From CANIGN01 sp964538275 (lineage in GTDB: Bacteria > Bdellovibrionota > UBA2428), in the NCBI GenBank assembly GCA_964538275.1, contig CAZIFW010000004.1, positions 1 through 64,000 of the forward strand: a DNA stretch of 64,000 nt, given 5' to 3'. Numbering within the stretch: the stretch's first letter is position 1; every line of letters starts with the position of its first letter. The position numbers were made by a program, and so were the translations under genes. Of this stretch, positions 40,966 through 50,315 are shown piece by piece. Under the pieces are notes generated by a model. The model worked only from the letters and a program-made list of their open reading frames with translations. It did no database searches and was not told the origin of the DNA.

Positions 40966-42648
40966 TTAAGGGCTTGGGCGAATTCGCATCACTCTTAACT
41001 GAGCGCTTTTGCGACCACGAAATTCAGAAATCTCTGGAACCACAAGAGCATCTACTTTTGAATGACCTAACTTTTCTAGTTTTTTACAAAGCTCTTCAAA
41101 GCCAAAAGCAATAGCAGAACCTCCGATGAGTTCCCATTTCACATGTTTTTCTTTCAATGTTTTGCGTGCACTGAGTGGAAGTTGTGAATACAAGAACAAA
41201 GGCTGGGGATTTCCCCTGCCCCAAGGAGCACTCTTATTGAGCATTTCAATATCTTGCAAAGTAGGCAAGATTTCTATCTCTCCATCAAACTCAACTACAC
41301 GTTGAGTGTTTAAATCAGAAAAATCTACGGATTTGATATAAGACTCAAAAGCCGAAATTTTATTCCCCTCAATTTCCATTCCTGCAGCTTCTGCATGGCC
41401 CCCAAACTTTTTTAGGATATCTCGTGCACCTTCTAAGAATGAAACGCAATGAAATCCAACAGGACAGCGCATAGAGCCTCTTAAGGTTCCGTGCGGTGTT
41501 TTAGAAAGTACAATCGTTGGTAAATTAAATTCTTCTACCAATTTTGCCGCGACTATACCTAATACACCCTCTAACCACTCTTCACCTTGAATGAGCAGGA
41601 GAGAACGGCCTTCTTCAATCTGCTTTCCAGCTTGCTCAGTGGCTTCCTTTAAAACTAAAGCCTGAGACTCAACGCGAGATGTATTGAGCGCCTCAACTTC
41701 TGCATAGAGCGATTCAGCTTCTTCAATAGATTTTGACAATAAAAAGTTAAGCGCTTTGTTTGCCTGACCCATACGGCTTGCTGCATTTAACTTAGGCGCA
41801 ACAGAAAATGCCAAATCCCGCGCATCATAACTTTTCATGAGAGTTGCCATGAACTGAAAAGCAGGGCGTATACGAGTGGGCCACCGCTTGAGACCTTCTT
41901 TGACTAGACTTCGATTTATACCTTTTAGTTCCATTTGATCGGCAACCGTTGCAAGTGAAACTAAATCTAGAAATGAATCGAATTTAACGTCAGCACCTAA
42001 CTCACTTTTAATTCCTGCTAAAAGAAAAAACATTACGGCTGTACCGCATAAATGCCCCAAGCCCGACGGGCACGTACCTTGATTTGGATTCACCAAATAC
42101 GGGGTATCGGGAAGTTCATTCGCAGGCAAATGGTGATCTGTTACAACAAAAGGCACACCTATTTCTTTTAAATATTTAGCCGGATCAATAGCTCCAATGC
42201 CAGAATCTACCGTTAGTACCAAATCATACTCAAAAGTTTCACGAATACGCTTTAATGAAGAGACATGCACTCCGTAACCTTCATCAAAACGATGAGGGAT
42301 AAAAAGTTGAAATTGGGTGAAGCCCACGCGATTAAAAAAATCTGCCGCTAAACTTAATCCTGACATTCCATCTACGTCGTAGTCTCCGTAAACAAGAATT
42401 TTTTTGTTTTCTCTAATGTATTGGGCCACCAATGCTGCAGATTCTGGAAGATTTTTTAAAACTTGAGGCGCAGGTAAATCAGAAAGTTTGGTGTTCAAAA
42501 AACTCTGAACACCTTCCATGCTTTCAAAAGACCTAGAGGCTAAGAAACTCCCCAAGAGAGTTCCATATTCCTGAAAAAAGCTATCGTGCACGGGAGAGTG
42601 TGCGTAATTCCTGAGTGTCCATCTCTCTCCCCCTACAAGTGCCGTCAC
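40966..42648 (-). CDS. recJ: Single-stranded-DNA-specific exonuclease RecJ
   Basis: 560 residues. DHH-family motifs are in order: VYGDYDVDGMSGL, LTVDSGIGA, VTDHHLPANELP and a later GHLCGTAVMFFLL helix. The DHHA1 motif GGHAEAAGM comes near 415, then the OB-like end. It degrades single-stranded DNA 5' to 3' with Mn or Mg, in recombination and mismatch repair. It follows secF after 5 bases, as in many delta- and Bdellovibrio-like genomes. Confidence 0.95.
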   Translation of the reverse strand: MTALVGGERWTLRNYAHSPVHDSFFQEYGTLLGSFLASRSFESMEGVQSFLNTKLSDLPAPQVLKNLPESAALVAQYIRENKKILVYGDYDVDGMSGLSLAADFFNRVGFTQFQLFIPHRFDEGYGVHVSSLKRIRETFEYDLVLTVDSGIGAIDPAKYLKEIGVPFVVTDHHLPANELPDTPYLVNPNQGTCPSGLGHLCGTAVMFFLLAGIKSELGADVKFDSFLDLVSLATVADQMELKGINRSLVKEGLKRWPTRIRPAFQFMATLMKSYDARDLAFSVAPKLNAASRMGQANKALNFLLSKSIEEAESLYAEVEALNTSRVESQALVLKEATEQAGKQIEEGRSLLLIQGEEWLEGVLGIVAAKLVEEFNLPTIVLSKTPHGTLRGSMRCPVGFHCVSFLEGARDILKKFGGHAEAAGMEIEGNKISAFESYIKSVDFSDLNTQRVVEFDGEIEILPTLQDIEMLNKSAPWGRGNPQPLFLYSQLPLSARKTLKEKHVKWELIGGSAIAFGFEELCKKLEKLGHSKVDALVVPEISEFRGRKSAQLRVMRIRPSP

Positions 42649-42653
42649 GCGAA

Positions 42654-43640
42654 TTAAACTTTCGCTTCTTTAATTTTTGAACTCTTAGCTGGTACGTGCT
42701 TTGGAGATGGTGAACTGCCAATAGGCTTTGCACCCCAAATTCTGTCGCCCCAGAGGTACAACGGTGCAGCTACAAAGATTGAACTGAAAGTACCGATGAT
42801 AATACCCACGAGTAATGTGACAGAGAAATCTTGCAAGCTAGGGCCACCTACGAAATACAAAATCACCAAACTAAAGAGAGTGGTACATCCTGTAATCACA
42901 GTACGAGACAACGTAGAGTTAATAGCATGATCCACAATGGACTCGCGGCTCTTGCCTAGCATTGTGCCTTCAACTTCACGAATACGGTCAAATACTACAA
43001 CCGTATCGTTAATGGAGTAACCCGCTAGTGTTAAGAGAGCAGCAACTACGTTAGTAGAAAATTCAGTTCCTGAAACAACTAAGAAACCACAGGTAAACAC
43101 AAGATCGTGTATTACGCCTACAATCGCGCCAGGGGAATAACGCATATCAAAGCGAATGTAGATGTAGAACATGATTAAAATCGCAGTGTAGATGATTGAC
43201 ATCAAAGCTGATTTTTTAAGTTCTGCTCCTACACGAGGACCCACGCTATCCATACGAGTTACAGTCCAGTCAGAACCCTTGGCTCCATATTTTGCTAGGT
43301 GTTCATCTAAAACCTTACCAGCGTTTACAGTTTCGTCTGTGGCTCCTGTAATTAAGAACTCTTTAGCAAAGCCATTACTTACTTGACCCTGAAGCTCCAC
43401 AATCGACAAACCTGGAATTACTGGATCAAGTTCAGCTCTTAATGTAGCAGGATCAATATTAGGATCTTTAAAAGCCACACCTGCTTCAACACCCCCTCTA
43501 AAGTCTACTCCGTACTTGATGCCGGGCTTGCCAAACATCAAGAACAAGCAAACAAAAAAGAGAACAATTGCTGCTGGTACCGCGTACTTAAAGGATTTTA
43601 CAAAAGGAAAGTTTAGATTTTTCGGATTAAATAGTTCCAT
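42654..43640 (-). CDS. secF: Protein translocase subunit SecF
   Basis: 328 residues with six membrane helices and a periplasmic domain. The GIKYGVDFRGGVEAGVAF start and VGPRVGAELKKSALMSIIYT block are typical, as are FDMRYSPGAIVGVIHDLVFTCG and YSINDTVVVFDRIREVE. With SecD it uses the proton motive force to pull proteins from SecYEG. It follows secD after 12 bases. A basic tail (KHVPAKSSKIKEAK) is longer than in E. coli. Confidence 0.97.
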   Translation of the reverse strand: MELFNPKNLNFPFVKSFKYAVPAAIVLFFVCLFLMFGKPGIKYGVDFRGGVEAGVAFKDPNIDPATLRAELDPVIPGLSIVELQGQVSNGFAKEFLITGATDETVNAGKVLDEHLAKYGAKGSDWTVTRMDSVGPRVGAELKKSALMSIIYTAILIMFYIYIRFDMRYSPGAIVGVIHDLVFTCGFLVVSGTEFSTNVVAALLTLAGYSINDTVVVFDRIREVEGTMLGKSRESIVDHAINSTLSRTVITGCTTLFSLVILYFVGGPSLQDFSVTLLVGIIIGTFSSIFVAAPLYLWGDRIWGAKPIGSSPSPKHVPAKSSKIKEAKV

Positions 43641-43652
43641 CGTTCTGTTCCA

Positions 43653-45452
43653 TTATCCTTTGCTTGCTGCAATTTCGCGCAACTCGCGACTGCCCAAACC
43701 AATACTGAGTGTTTTCTTGTTTTTCATGAAGGCCATGAAAATAGTTTTCGTAAAGTAAGTTGCCATAAATACGTTAGTTGCAATACCCACCATAAGTGTG
43801 AATGCAAAACCACGGATACTACCAGTACCAAAACTTAAGAGCACGATTGCTCCAATAATAGTGGTTACGTTTGAATCTAAAATTGCGGAGTAGGCTTTAT
43901 CAAAACCCAACTCAATAACTTGATTCACAGTCTTACCTGCACGCGTTTCTTCGCGCATGCGTTCATAAATAATGATCAAAGCATCTACTGCCATACCAAG
44001 AGTCAATACGATACCCGCAATACCGGGAAGCGTAAGCGTTGCATGGAGCGCGCCTAATAATGCAAATATCATTGCAACGTTGATGAGAGTTACGATTGCG
44101 GCAATGAAACCTGCAGTTCCGTAGTAAAATACTAGAAAAGCTAAGATAACAGTAAAACTTAAGCCCAACGCTAACTTACCAGACTCAATCGCATCGCGAC
44201 CCATACTAGGACCGATCACGCGTTCTTCTTGAACTTCAATAGTTGCAGGCAAAGCACCCGCACGAAGTACGATAGAAAGATCTTGCGCCTCTCTCATCAT
44301 GTCTTCATATGAACCAGAACCTAATGTGATACGACCAGAGTCGCTAATAGCAGATTGAAGAACCGGTTTACTTTTAACAACGCCATCTAAAACAATGGCC
44401 ATGTAGTGACCAATAAAGCCACCCGTAAATTGTTCAAAGTTTTTAACAGCTGCTGCATTGATCTGGAAAGCAACCTCAGGACGGTCACCCCCCATAGCAA
44501 TTCCGCCACTCGCGCCGCTCATCTGAACAAAAGCTTGTTCAATAAACTCACCCGAGAATAGATCTTTTTGAGAAAGTAAAACTGGAACGTAATTTGTTTT
44601 AGAAATTTCGTTCGGATCATTTTGTCTTTCAAATGCAACAACAGTTCCTGCGGGAATTTTGTCTTTTAAATCTGCATTGATACGCTCCCGATATTCTGAA
44701 AAGCGCGGAAAAGTTTCTTTATTGTAATTTCCTGCAGTTTCGGCAGCTTTAATTTTTGCTTCAAGATCGGCCTTTTGTGTCTCTAAGCAATCGCCTTGAT
44801 CTTGGTTACAACCATGAACCATCTGGAAATTTAATTGAGCCGTTTGACCAATAAGCGATTTCAAACGCTCAGGCTCTTCTGCGCCCGGAAATTGAACCAA
44901 GATTTGATCATCTCCACGTCGAGAGATTAAGGGCTCAGCAACACCAAATTCGTCAATACGGTTACGAATTGTTTCAATACTTTGATTGCGAGTTGTATCG
45001 CGAATGTTTTGGAGAGCTAATGGAGAAACTCTGAGATATTCAACTCCATTGATAGGTCTCAAAAGTTCAAGAGTATCCGTCCAGTTATCAGATATTAAAG
45101 CTTTAAACTTTTCGCTATCTGCGGGATTTTTGAGTTTAACTTCAAGCTCAGCAGTTTTTTCGTTTAAATTTATACTCTCAACTTCGATTTTCTTTTCATT
45201 GGCCATCTTTTCAAGATTGCGGCCATAAGCACCGAGTTGATCGAGGGCAACTTTATCTAAATCCACCCCCAAAACCATGTGCACACCGCCCTTGAGATCA
45301 AGTCCTAATCTCATTGCAGTGTCCAACATCCAGCCAGGTAGCTTTGTCGCTTCTGGATTTAGAATGTTATATGCCGTAGGCATTAAAAAATAAAATGTAG
45401 CCGCAGTTAAGATGCCACAAAACCAAACTCTAAACTTAAGACCGCTGTTCAT
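43653..45452 (-). CDS. secD: Protein translocase subunit SecD
   Basis: 599 residues. LGLDLKGGVHMVLGVD is the D1 motif; the periplasmic P1 domain follows, with RNRIDEFGVAEPLISRRG and ILVQFPGAEEPERLKSLIGQTAQL. Six helices carry DAIESGKLALGLSF, the GIVLTLGMAVDALIIIYERMREE segment with the key Asp, and the GSIRGFAFTLMVGI end. It forms SecDF with SecF. It overlaps yajC by 4 bases. The spacer near residues 220-270 (GCNQDQGDCLETQKADLE) with two Cys is lineage-specific. Confidence 0.97.
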   Translation of the reverse strand: MNSGLKFRVWFCGILTAATFYFLMPTAYNILNPEATKLPGWMLDTAMRLGLDLKGGVHMVLGVDLDKVALDQLGAYGRNLEKMANEKKIEVESINLNEKTAELEVKLKNPADSEKFKALISDNWTDTLELLRPINGVEYLRVSPLALQNIRDTTRNQSIETIRNRIDEFGVAEPLISRRGDDQILVQFPGAEEPERLKSLIGQTAQLNFQMVHGCNQDQGDCLETQKADLEAKIKAAETAGNYNKETFPRFSEYRERINADLKDKIPAGTVVAFERQNDPNEISKTNYVPVLLSQKDLFSGEFIEQAFVQMSGASGGIAMGGDRPEVAFQINAAAVKNFEQFTGGFIGHYMAIVLDGVVKSKPVLQSAISDSGRITLGSGSYEDMMREAQDLSIVLRAGALPATIEVQEERVIGPSMGRDAIESGKLALGLSFTVILAFLVFYYGTAGFIAAIVTLINVAMIFALLGALHATLTLPGIAGIVLTLGMAVDALIIIYERMREETRAGKTVNQVIELGFDKAYSAILDSNVTTIIGAIVLLSFGTGSIRGFAFTLMVGIATNVFMATYFTKTIFMAFMKNKKTLSIGLGSRELREIAASKG

Positions 45453-45826
45453 GTTACAACTTCTCCTACTTTCAATTCCTTAAGCTTAGCCTGAATTTGG
45501 CTACGTAGAACACGTATCTCGGTTCCAGGTGAAACTTCTAAAGTGACAACTCTGTCAGTAAGTCCCGCGATTTTGCCAATAATACCGCTCGCAGTAACAA
45601 CCTCTTCACCGCGCACTAGACTTTTTTGAAAGTCTTGTTGTTGTTTTTGCTGCTTTCTTTGAGGCGCTATAATCAAAAAATAGAAAAGAGCCACAAAAAG
45701 CACAATCATCGGCAAATTCATAAGCATTGAATTAGGAGCTTTAGCTGCTGCCGGCGCCGCAGCTTCTTGCGCTGCAGAATAAGTTAATAGAAAAAGGTTC
45801 GTTGCGAATACAAGTAAAGACCGCAT
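45449..45826 (-). CDS. yajC: Preprotein translocase accessory protein YajC
   Basis: 125 residues. One helix (MLMNLPMIVLFVALFYFLIIAPQRKQQKQ) with the conserved F-x-x-I-x-P-Q-x-K motif, then the soluble GEEVVTASGIIGKIAGLTDRVVTLEV domain. An additional N-terminal hydrophobic stretch with Ala-rich linker (SAAQEAAAPAAAKAP) looks like a cleavable signal, not present in E. coli YajC. It binds SecDF. Confidence 0.95.
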   Translation of the reverse strand: MRSLLVFATNLFLLTYSAAQEAAAPAAAKAPNSMLMNLPMIVLFVALFYFLIIAPQRKQQKQQQDFQKSLVRGEEVVTASGIIGKIAGLTDRVVTLEVSPGTEIRVLRSQIQAKLKELKVGEVVT

Positions 45827-45889
45827 CTTAAAAGAATTAGCACCCGTCCTCTCAGTGGTCTACAGAGGGCTTAACTCTATGCTTTTATT

Positions 45890-47047
45890 TTATAACGAGC
45901 CGTCTAAGTTAGCTTCAGACTGGGACCAATCGCTCAAACATTGTTTGCGGAATGTATCAAAATTCCCCGCCTCAAGGGCCGCTCTAACGTCTTTCATGAG
46001 TTTCACATAAAAGTGAATATTGTGCAGTGTTGCTAAGATCGTGCTGTTGAACTCTCCCACATGAAAAAGGTGACGGAGATAACTTTTTTCGTAATTTTTA
46101 CAGGTATAGCAATCACAATTCGGGTCCAAAGCTTCAGAGCTTGTTGTGTACTGCTCATTTTTCATGCGCACCACACCCTTACTTGTAAAAAGACTTCCGT
46201 TGCGAGCGTTCCGCGAGGGCATCACGCAATCAAACATATCAATGCCTAGGTTTACGGCCTCAAGTAAATCCCAGGGAGTTCCCACTCCCATTAAATATCG
46301 AGGCCTGTCTTCAGGCATTTGGTAAGCAATTTTAGACAAAAGCTCATACATATCTGCAGGCGCTTCGCCCACACTCAAACCCCCTAAAGCATAACCATCA
46401 AACGTGCGACCATTTTCGTTCAGAGAACATATAGATTCCATGTGCCTTAATCGCGCTGAAGGGTCTAAGCCTCCCTGAATGATTCCAAAGAGCGCTCCAC
46501 TGTTTTCTTTTTTCGAGCGAAGCGCGCGCTTGGCCCATTCGGTGGTGCGATCACAGGCGAAATCCAACTCTGCACGCGTTGCTGGAAGTGCCGGACACAC
46601 GTCTAAGATCATCATAATTGAGGCACCAATAGCCTCTTGCATTTCTATAGAGAGTTCGGGAGTTAAGAGCATTTTTAAACCATCTAAATGGTTTTGAAAC
46701 TCCACACCTTCTTCTTTGATTTTTCTAATTTTTGAGAGAGAAAAAACCTGAAACCCGCCACTGTCAGTGAGCAAAGCATGAGGCCATTTAGACCACTTAC
46801 GCACACCCTCCACTTTCTTCATGACATCCATTCCTGGACGCAGCCAAAGGTGGTAGGTGTTTGCTAAAATAATTTGTGCTCCCATGGTCTCTAAATCACG
46901 AGACAACAAGCCTTTCATCGCACCTGCGGTTCCAACAGGCATAAAGACGGGAGTTTCTACCGGACCATGCATCGTTTGCATGCGAGCACGACGAGCAAGC
47001 CCTTGAGTTTTTAGAACTTCAAAAGAAAAAAAATTCTTAAGTGTCAT
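45890..47047 (-). CDS. tgt: Queuine tRNA-ribosyltransferase
   Basis: 385 residues. Replaces guanine 34 with the queuine precursor preQ1 in tRNAs for Asp, Asn, His and Tyr. Motifs: the nucleophile-side LLTDSGGFQVFSLSKI, GALFGIIQGGLDPSARL, GYALGGLSVGE, and DCVMPSRNARNG. The zinc site is CDCYTCKNYEKSYLRHL (three Cys and a His). It lies upstream of yajC-secD-secF, the standard order. It overlaps the truncated AI-2E gene by 11 bases, so it may be translationally coupled to it. Confidence 0.97.
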   Translation of the reverse strand: MTLKNFFSFEVLKTQGLARRARMQTMHGPVETPVFMPVGTAGAMKGLLSRDLETMGAQIILANTYHLWLRPGMDVMKKVEGVRKWSKWPHALLTDSGGFQVFSLSKIRKIKEEGVEFQNHLDGLKMLLTPELSIEMQEAIGASIMMILDVCPALPATRAELDFACDRTTEWAKRALRSKKENSGALFGIIQGGLDPSARLRHMESICSLNENGRTFDGYALGGLSVGEAPADMYELLSKIAYQMPEDRPRYLMGVGTPWDLLEAVNLGIDMFDCVMPSRNARNGSLFTSKGVVRMKNEQYTTSSEALDPNCDCYTCKNYEKSYLRHLFHVGEFNSTILATLHNIHFYVKLMKDVRAALEAGNFDTFRKQCLSDWSQSEANLDGSL

Positions 47048-47534
47048 TTTGCACTTCTTTCTTTGATTTATTATTTTCTAGCAGAAACTTTATAAAAGCG
47101 GCCACTGGAATGGCGAGAGTTGCTCCAATAGGACCAAACAAAAGTGTTCCTATCAAAACAGCCACTATAGATTGCCAAAAGCCTAAGCCTACAACACGTC
47201 CTAAAATTCGAGGCGCTAAAACTAAGGCTTCTAAAAGTTGTATACACAGATAAACACCACAAACTGAGAAAAACAGTGGCCACGTGAAATGAAAAGCGAG
47301 CATAATCATGGCCACAAGAAATCCTATGAGAGATCCAAAAAAAGGAACCCAACTGAAAAATCCGGTAAAAAATCCAATAACATAGCCCCAGGGTAAGCCA
47401 ATCAAACCAAAGCCCAAAGAGTAAAGCATAGCTAAAATGAACGATAACAAGATCTGCCCTTTGAGGTATTTCTTGAAGAATCCAACTGCATCGTCATTGT
47501 TCATCTGGAACATCGTAGTCGTAGTCTTCGACAA
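47037..47534 (-). CDS. AI-2E/PerM family transporter, C-terminal half only
   Basis: 165 residues from a TTG; normal members have about 350. The present part matches the family's second half: KKYLKGQILLSFILAMLYSLGFGLIGLPWGYVIGFFTGFFSWVPFFGSLIG, then QLLEALVLAPRILGRVVGLGFWQ and the GATLAIPVAAFIKFLLE end. Upstream in the same frame a TGA occurs about 72 bases before the TTG, and the intervening codons read like ordinary protein without an ATG. The gene could be a decayed remnant kept by its overlap with tgt, or a functional short form. Four to five helices remain. Confidence 0.65.
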   Translation of the reverse strand: MSKTTTTMFQMNNDDAVGFFKKYLKGQILLSFILAMLYSLGFGLIGLPWGYVIGFFTGFFSWVPFFGSLIGFLVAMIMLAFHFTWPLFFSVCGVYLCIQLLEALVLAPRILGRVVGLGFWQSIVAVLIGTLLFGPIGATLAIPVAAFIKFLLENNKSKKEVQNDT

Positions 47535-47727
47535 CTTGCAATGAAAGCTGACAGCACTCTTTTCCAGCTCACTAACCGCATCTGGTAAAACAAGTGTCTT
47601 AGTTCACCAGAAGATAAAGGGTTATTAGAAAGATGAATTATATCAATAGGATTTTTAAGGGCTTTTGGGGATGCCCAAGCGTTCAAATTGATATAGCGTC
47701 TGAGCCCTAGGAGGAAGTGAATTTATT

Positions 47728-49356
47728 ATGGCTTTAAATAAAAATAAGACAACTTGGAAGTCTCTGGTTTCTCTAGGTTTGATGGGGATCTTAGGAACTA
47801 CACTCGTAAATTGTACAAAATCTGGCCCAGATACCGGCGGAAAAAAAGTTCTTCGCATCGGTAACGGTGCTGAGTTGCAAGGTATTGATCCACACATTGT
47901 AACGGGTGTTCCCGAACACCACGTCATCGTAGCTCTTTTCGAAGGTTTGGTAACCCCTCACCCCGAAACGCTAGAACCCCAACCCGGCGTAGCTAAATCT
48001 TGGGAAATATCCAAAGATGGCAAAACAATTACATTCACCCTCCAAGACAATGCAAAGTGGTCGAACGGTGATCCCGTAACCGCTGAAGATTTTGTTTACT
48101 CCTGGAAACGTATGTTGAACCCTGCCCTTGGCGCAGAGTACGCATACATGCTTCACGTTATTAAAGGCGCTGAAGAATTTAACAAAGGAACTCAAAAAGA
48201 CTTTTCCAAAGTAGGTGTTGTTGCGAAAGACGCAAAAACTCTTGTTGTAACATTGAGAGCACCCACTCCTTACTTCATTGCAATGCTAATGCACTACTCA
48301 ACTTTTCCAGTTCACAAAGGTACCATTGAAAAGTTTGCAGCTTTTGAAGCTCGCGATACTAAATGGACTCAACCTGGAAACTTTGTAGGTAACGGGCCTT
48401 TTAATCTTACAAAATGGGAACTGAACAAAGTTCTTACGGTAGAGAAAAGTCCTACTTACTGGAATACAGCAATCACAAAACTTGATGGAATTGATTTCTA
48501 TCCTGTAGAACTTGCTCAAACAGAAGAGCGTATGTACCGTTCAGGCGAACTCGATAAAACAAACGTAGTGCCTGTTCACAAAATTGAAACTTTCAAAAAA
48601 GAGCGTCCCAAAGAATATGTAAACGCTCCTTACCTTGGAACATACTTCTACCGTCTTAACGTTACCCGCAAACACCTTAAGGATGCGCGAGTTCGTCAAG
48701 CTCTAGCAATGTCGATCGACAGACAAGCTATTGTTGAAAGAGTTTCAAAAGCTGGCGAAATTCCTGCTTTTGCATTCACTCCTCCAAACACAGCTGGTTA
48801 CACCTCTCCCACTCAAACCAAATATGACCTAGAAGCTGCTAAAAAACTTCTTGCTGAAGCAGGTTATGCAGACGGCAAAAACTTCCCAGGCGTAGAGATT
48901 CTCTACAACACGTTAGAAGCTCACCGCGCTATTGCTGAAGCCATTCAACAAATGTGGAAAGTTAACCTAGGAATCAACGTAACTTTGAAAAACCAAGAGT
49001 GGAAAGTTTACATCGATTCAACTCAAAAAATTGATTACGACATTGCCCGTGCAGGTTGGATTGGTGACTATCCAGATCCCAACTCTTTCTTGGATATGTG
49101 GCTTACTGGTGGCGGTAACAACAACACTGGTTGGAGCAACAAAAAGTATGACTCTTTGATCAAAGAAGCAAACTCAACAGGCGATCTCAAAAAACGTATT
49201 GAACTTTTTGGACAAGCAGAGACAATTCTTATGAACGAAATGCCTGTTATTCCAATCTACACATACACCAACAAGTACTTGCTCTCTGAGCGCGTAATTG
49301 GCTGGTACAACAACATCCTCGACTGGCACCCGTACCAATACGTTGATGTGAGATAA
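47728..49356 (+). CDS. oppA: Oligopeptide-binding lipoprotein OppA
   Basis: 542 residues, the family's length. A strong Shine-Dalgarno (AGGAGGAAG) precedes the ATG. The N-terminus is a lipoprotein signal with LVNC. Family blocks: NGAELQGIDPHIVTG, the GLVTPHPETLEPQPGVAKSW region, WSNGDPVTAEDFVYSWKRM, DARVRQALAMSIDRQAIVE and FPGVEILYNT. It catches peptides in the periplasm for OppBCDF. It heads the five-gene operon that follows with short gaps. Confidence 0.95.
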   Translation: MALNKNKTTWKSLVSLGLMGILGTTLVNCTKSGPDTGGKKVLRIGNGAELQGIDPHIVTGVPEHHVIVALFEGLVTPHPETLEPQPGVAKSWEISKDGKTITFTLQDNAKWSNGDPVTAEDFVYSWKRMLNPALGAEYAYMLHVIKGAEEFNKGTQKDFSKVGVVAKDAKTLVVTLRAPTPYFIAMLMHYSTFPVHKGTIEKFAAFEARDTKWTQPGNFVGNGPFNLTKWELNKVLTVEKSPTYWNTAITKLDGIDFYPVELAQTEERMYRSGELDKTNVVPVHKIETFKKERPKEYVNAPYLGTYFYRLNVTRKHLKDARVRQALAMSIDRQAIVERVSKAGEIPAFAFTPPNTAGYTSPTQTKYDLEAAKKLLAEAGYADGKNFPGVEILYNTLEAHRAIAEAIQQMWKVNLGINVTLKNQEWKVYIDSTQKIDYDIARAGWIGDYPDPNSFLDMWLTGGGNNNTGWSNKKYDSLIKEANSTGDLKKRIELFGQAETILMNEMPVIPIYTYTNKYLLSERVIGWYNNILDWHPYQYVDVR

Positions 49357-49388
49357 GTAGAAGAAAGAAAAATCGGAGATAAAACAAA

Positions 49389-50315
49389 GTGCTGAAATAT
49401 ACGCTGAAAAGATTCCTAGAGGCCATACCGGTTCTCTTAATTGTAATCACCCTGACGTTCATTATGATGAAAACAGCTCCAGGGGGACCTTTCTCTAAAG
49501 AGAAAAAAGTTCCTGCTGAAGTTATGGAAGCGCTTAACAAGCGTTACCGTCTGGATCAGCCTCTTTACGTTCAGTACTTTGATACTCTGAAAAACACTGC
49601 AAAGGGGGACTTCGGTCCCTCTTTCCGTTACTCTGGGCGCTCCGTAAACGATATGATTATGGAAGGTCTTCCTGAAACTGCTGAACTTGGTTTCTATGCC
49701 CTTATGTTTGCACTCGTGCTAGGAATCACAAGCGGTATTATTGCAGCTCTAAAAAAGAACACGTGGATGGATTATATTCCAATGACCATCTCTATGGCGG
49801 GAATTTGCGTACCTTCTTTTTTGTTGGGCCCCACTTTAGTTTTAATTTTCTCCATCTGGTTAGGATGGTTGCCCGTAACAGGTTGGGATACTCCTGCTCA
49901 AAAAATCCTACCTTCAATTACTTTGGGGGCGGCTTATGCTGCTTTCATCGCACGTCTTGCTCGTGGCGGTATGCTTGAGATTTTAGCTCAAGACTTTATT
50001 CGCACAGCGCGCGCGAAAGGTGTAAGCGAAACAAAAGTTCTTTTAAAACATGCGCTCAAAGGCGGAATGTTCCCGGTCATCTCGTTTCTAGGACCTGCTA
50101 TTGCGGGACTTCTTGCGGGTGGTTTTGTTGTTGAATCTATTTTCCAAATTCCGGGCCTTGGACGCTACTATGTTCAAGCAGCTTTTAACCGAGATTACAC
50201 CATGATCATGGGCTCCACGGTTTTCCTTGCGAGCTTGATCGTGTTCTTTAACTTTATATCGGATGTTGTTTTGATTTGGATGAACCCCAAATTAAATTTC
50301 GGAAAGGCTAAATAA
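49389..50315 (+). CDS. oppB: Oligopeptide ABC transporter permease OppB
   Basis: 308 residues from a GTG with GGAG 9 bases upstream. Six helices; VLLIVITLTFIMMKTAPGGPF near the start is typical, and the EAA loop is in ARAKGVSETKVLLKHALKGGMFPVIS. The GLLAGGFVVESIFQIPGLGRYYVQAAFNRDY end is a family hallmark. Makes the membrane channel with OppC. The next gene starts at the base after its stop. Confidence 0.96.
   Translation: MLKYTLKRFLEAIPVLLIVITLTFIMMKTAPGGPFSKEKKVPAEVMEALNKRYRLDQPLYVQYFDTLKNTAKGDFGPSFRYSGRSVNDMIMEGLPETAELGFYALMFALVLGITSGIIAALKKNTWMDYIPMTISMAGICVPSFLLGPTLVLIFSIWLGWLPVTGWDTPAQKILPSITLGAAYAAFIARLARGGMLEILAQDFIRTARAKGVSETKVLLKHALKGGMFPVISFLGPAIAGLLAGGFVVESIFQIPGLGRYYVQAAFNRDYTMIMGSTVFLASLIVFFNFISDVVLIWMNPKLNFGKAK

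Noticed and set aside
47665..47678. Small hairpin TTGGG-GATG-CCCAA before oppA as a regulatory element
   Set aside because: Only five base pairs, expected by chance in a window of this size.
47501..47686. A minus-strand reading frame before the AI-2E gene, considered as a frameshifted N-terminal half
   Set aside because: The 61-residue product has no AI-2E-like helices, so a simple frameshift does not explain the missing half.
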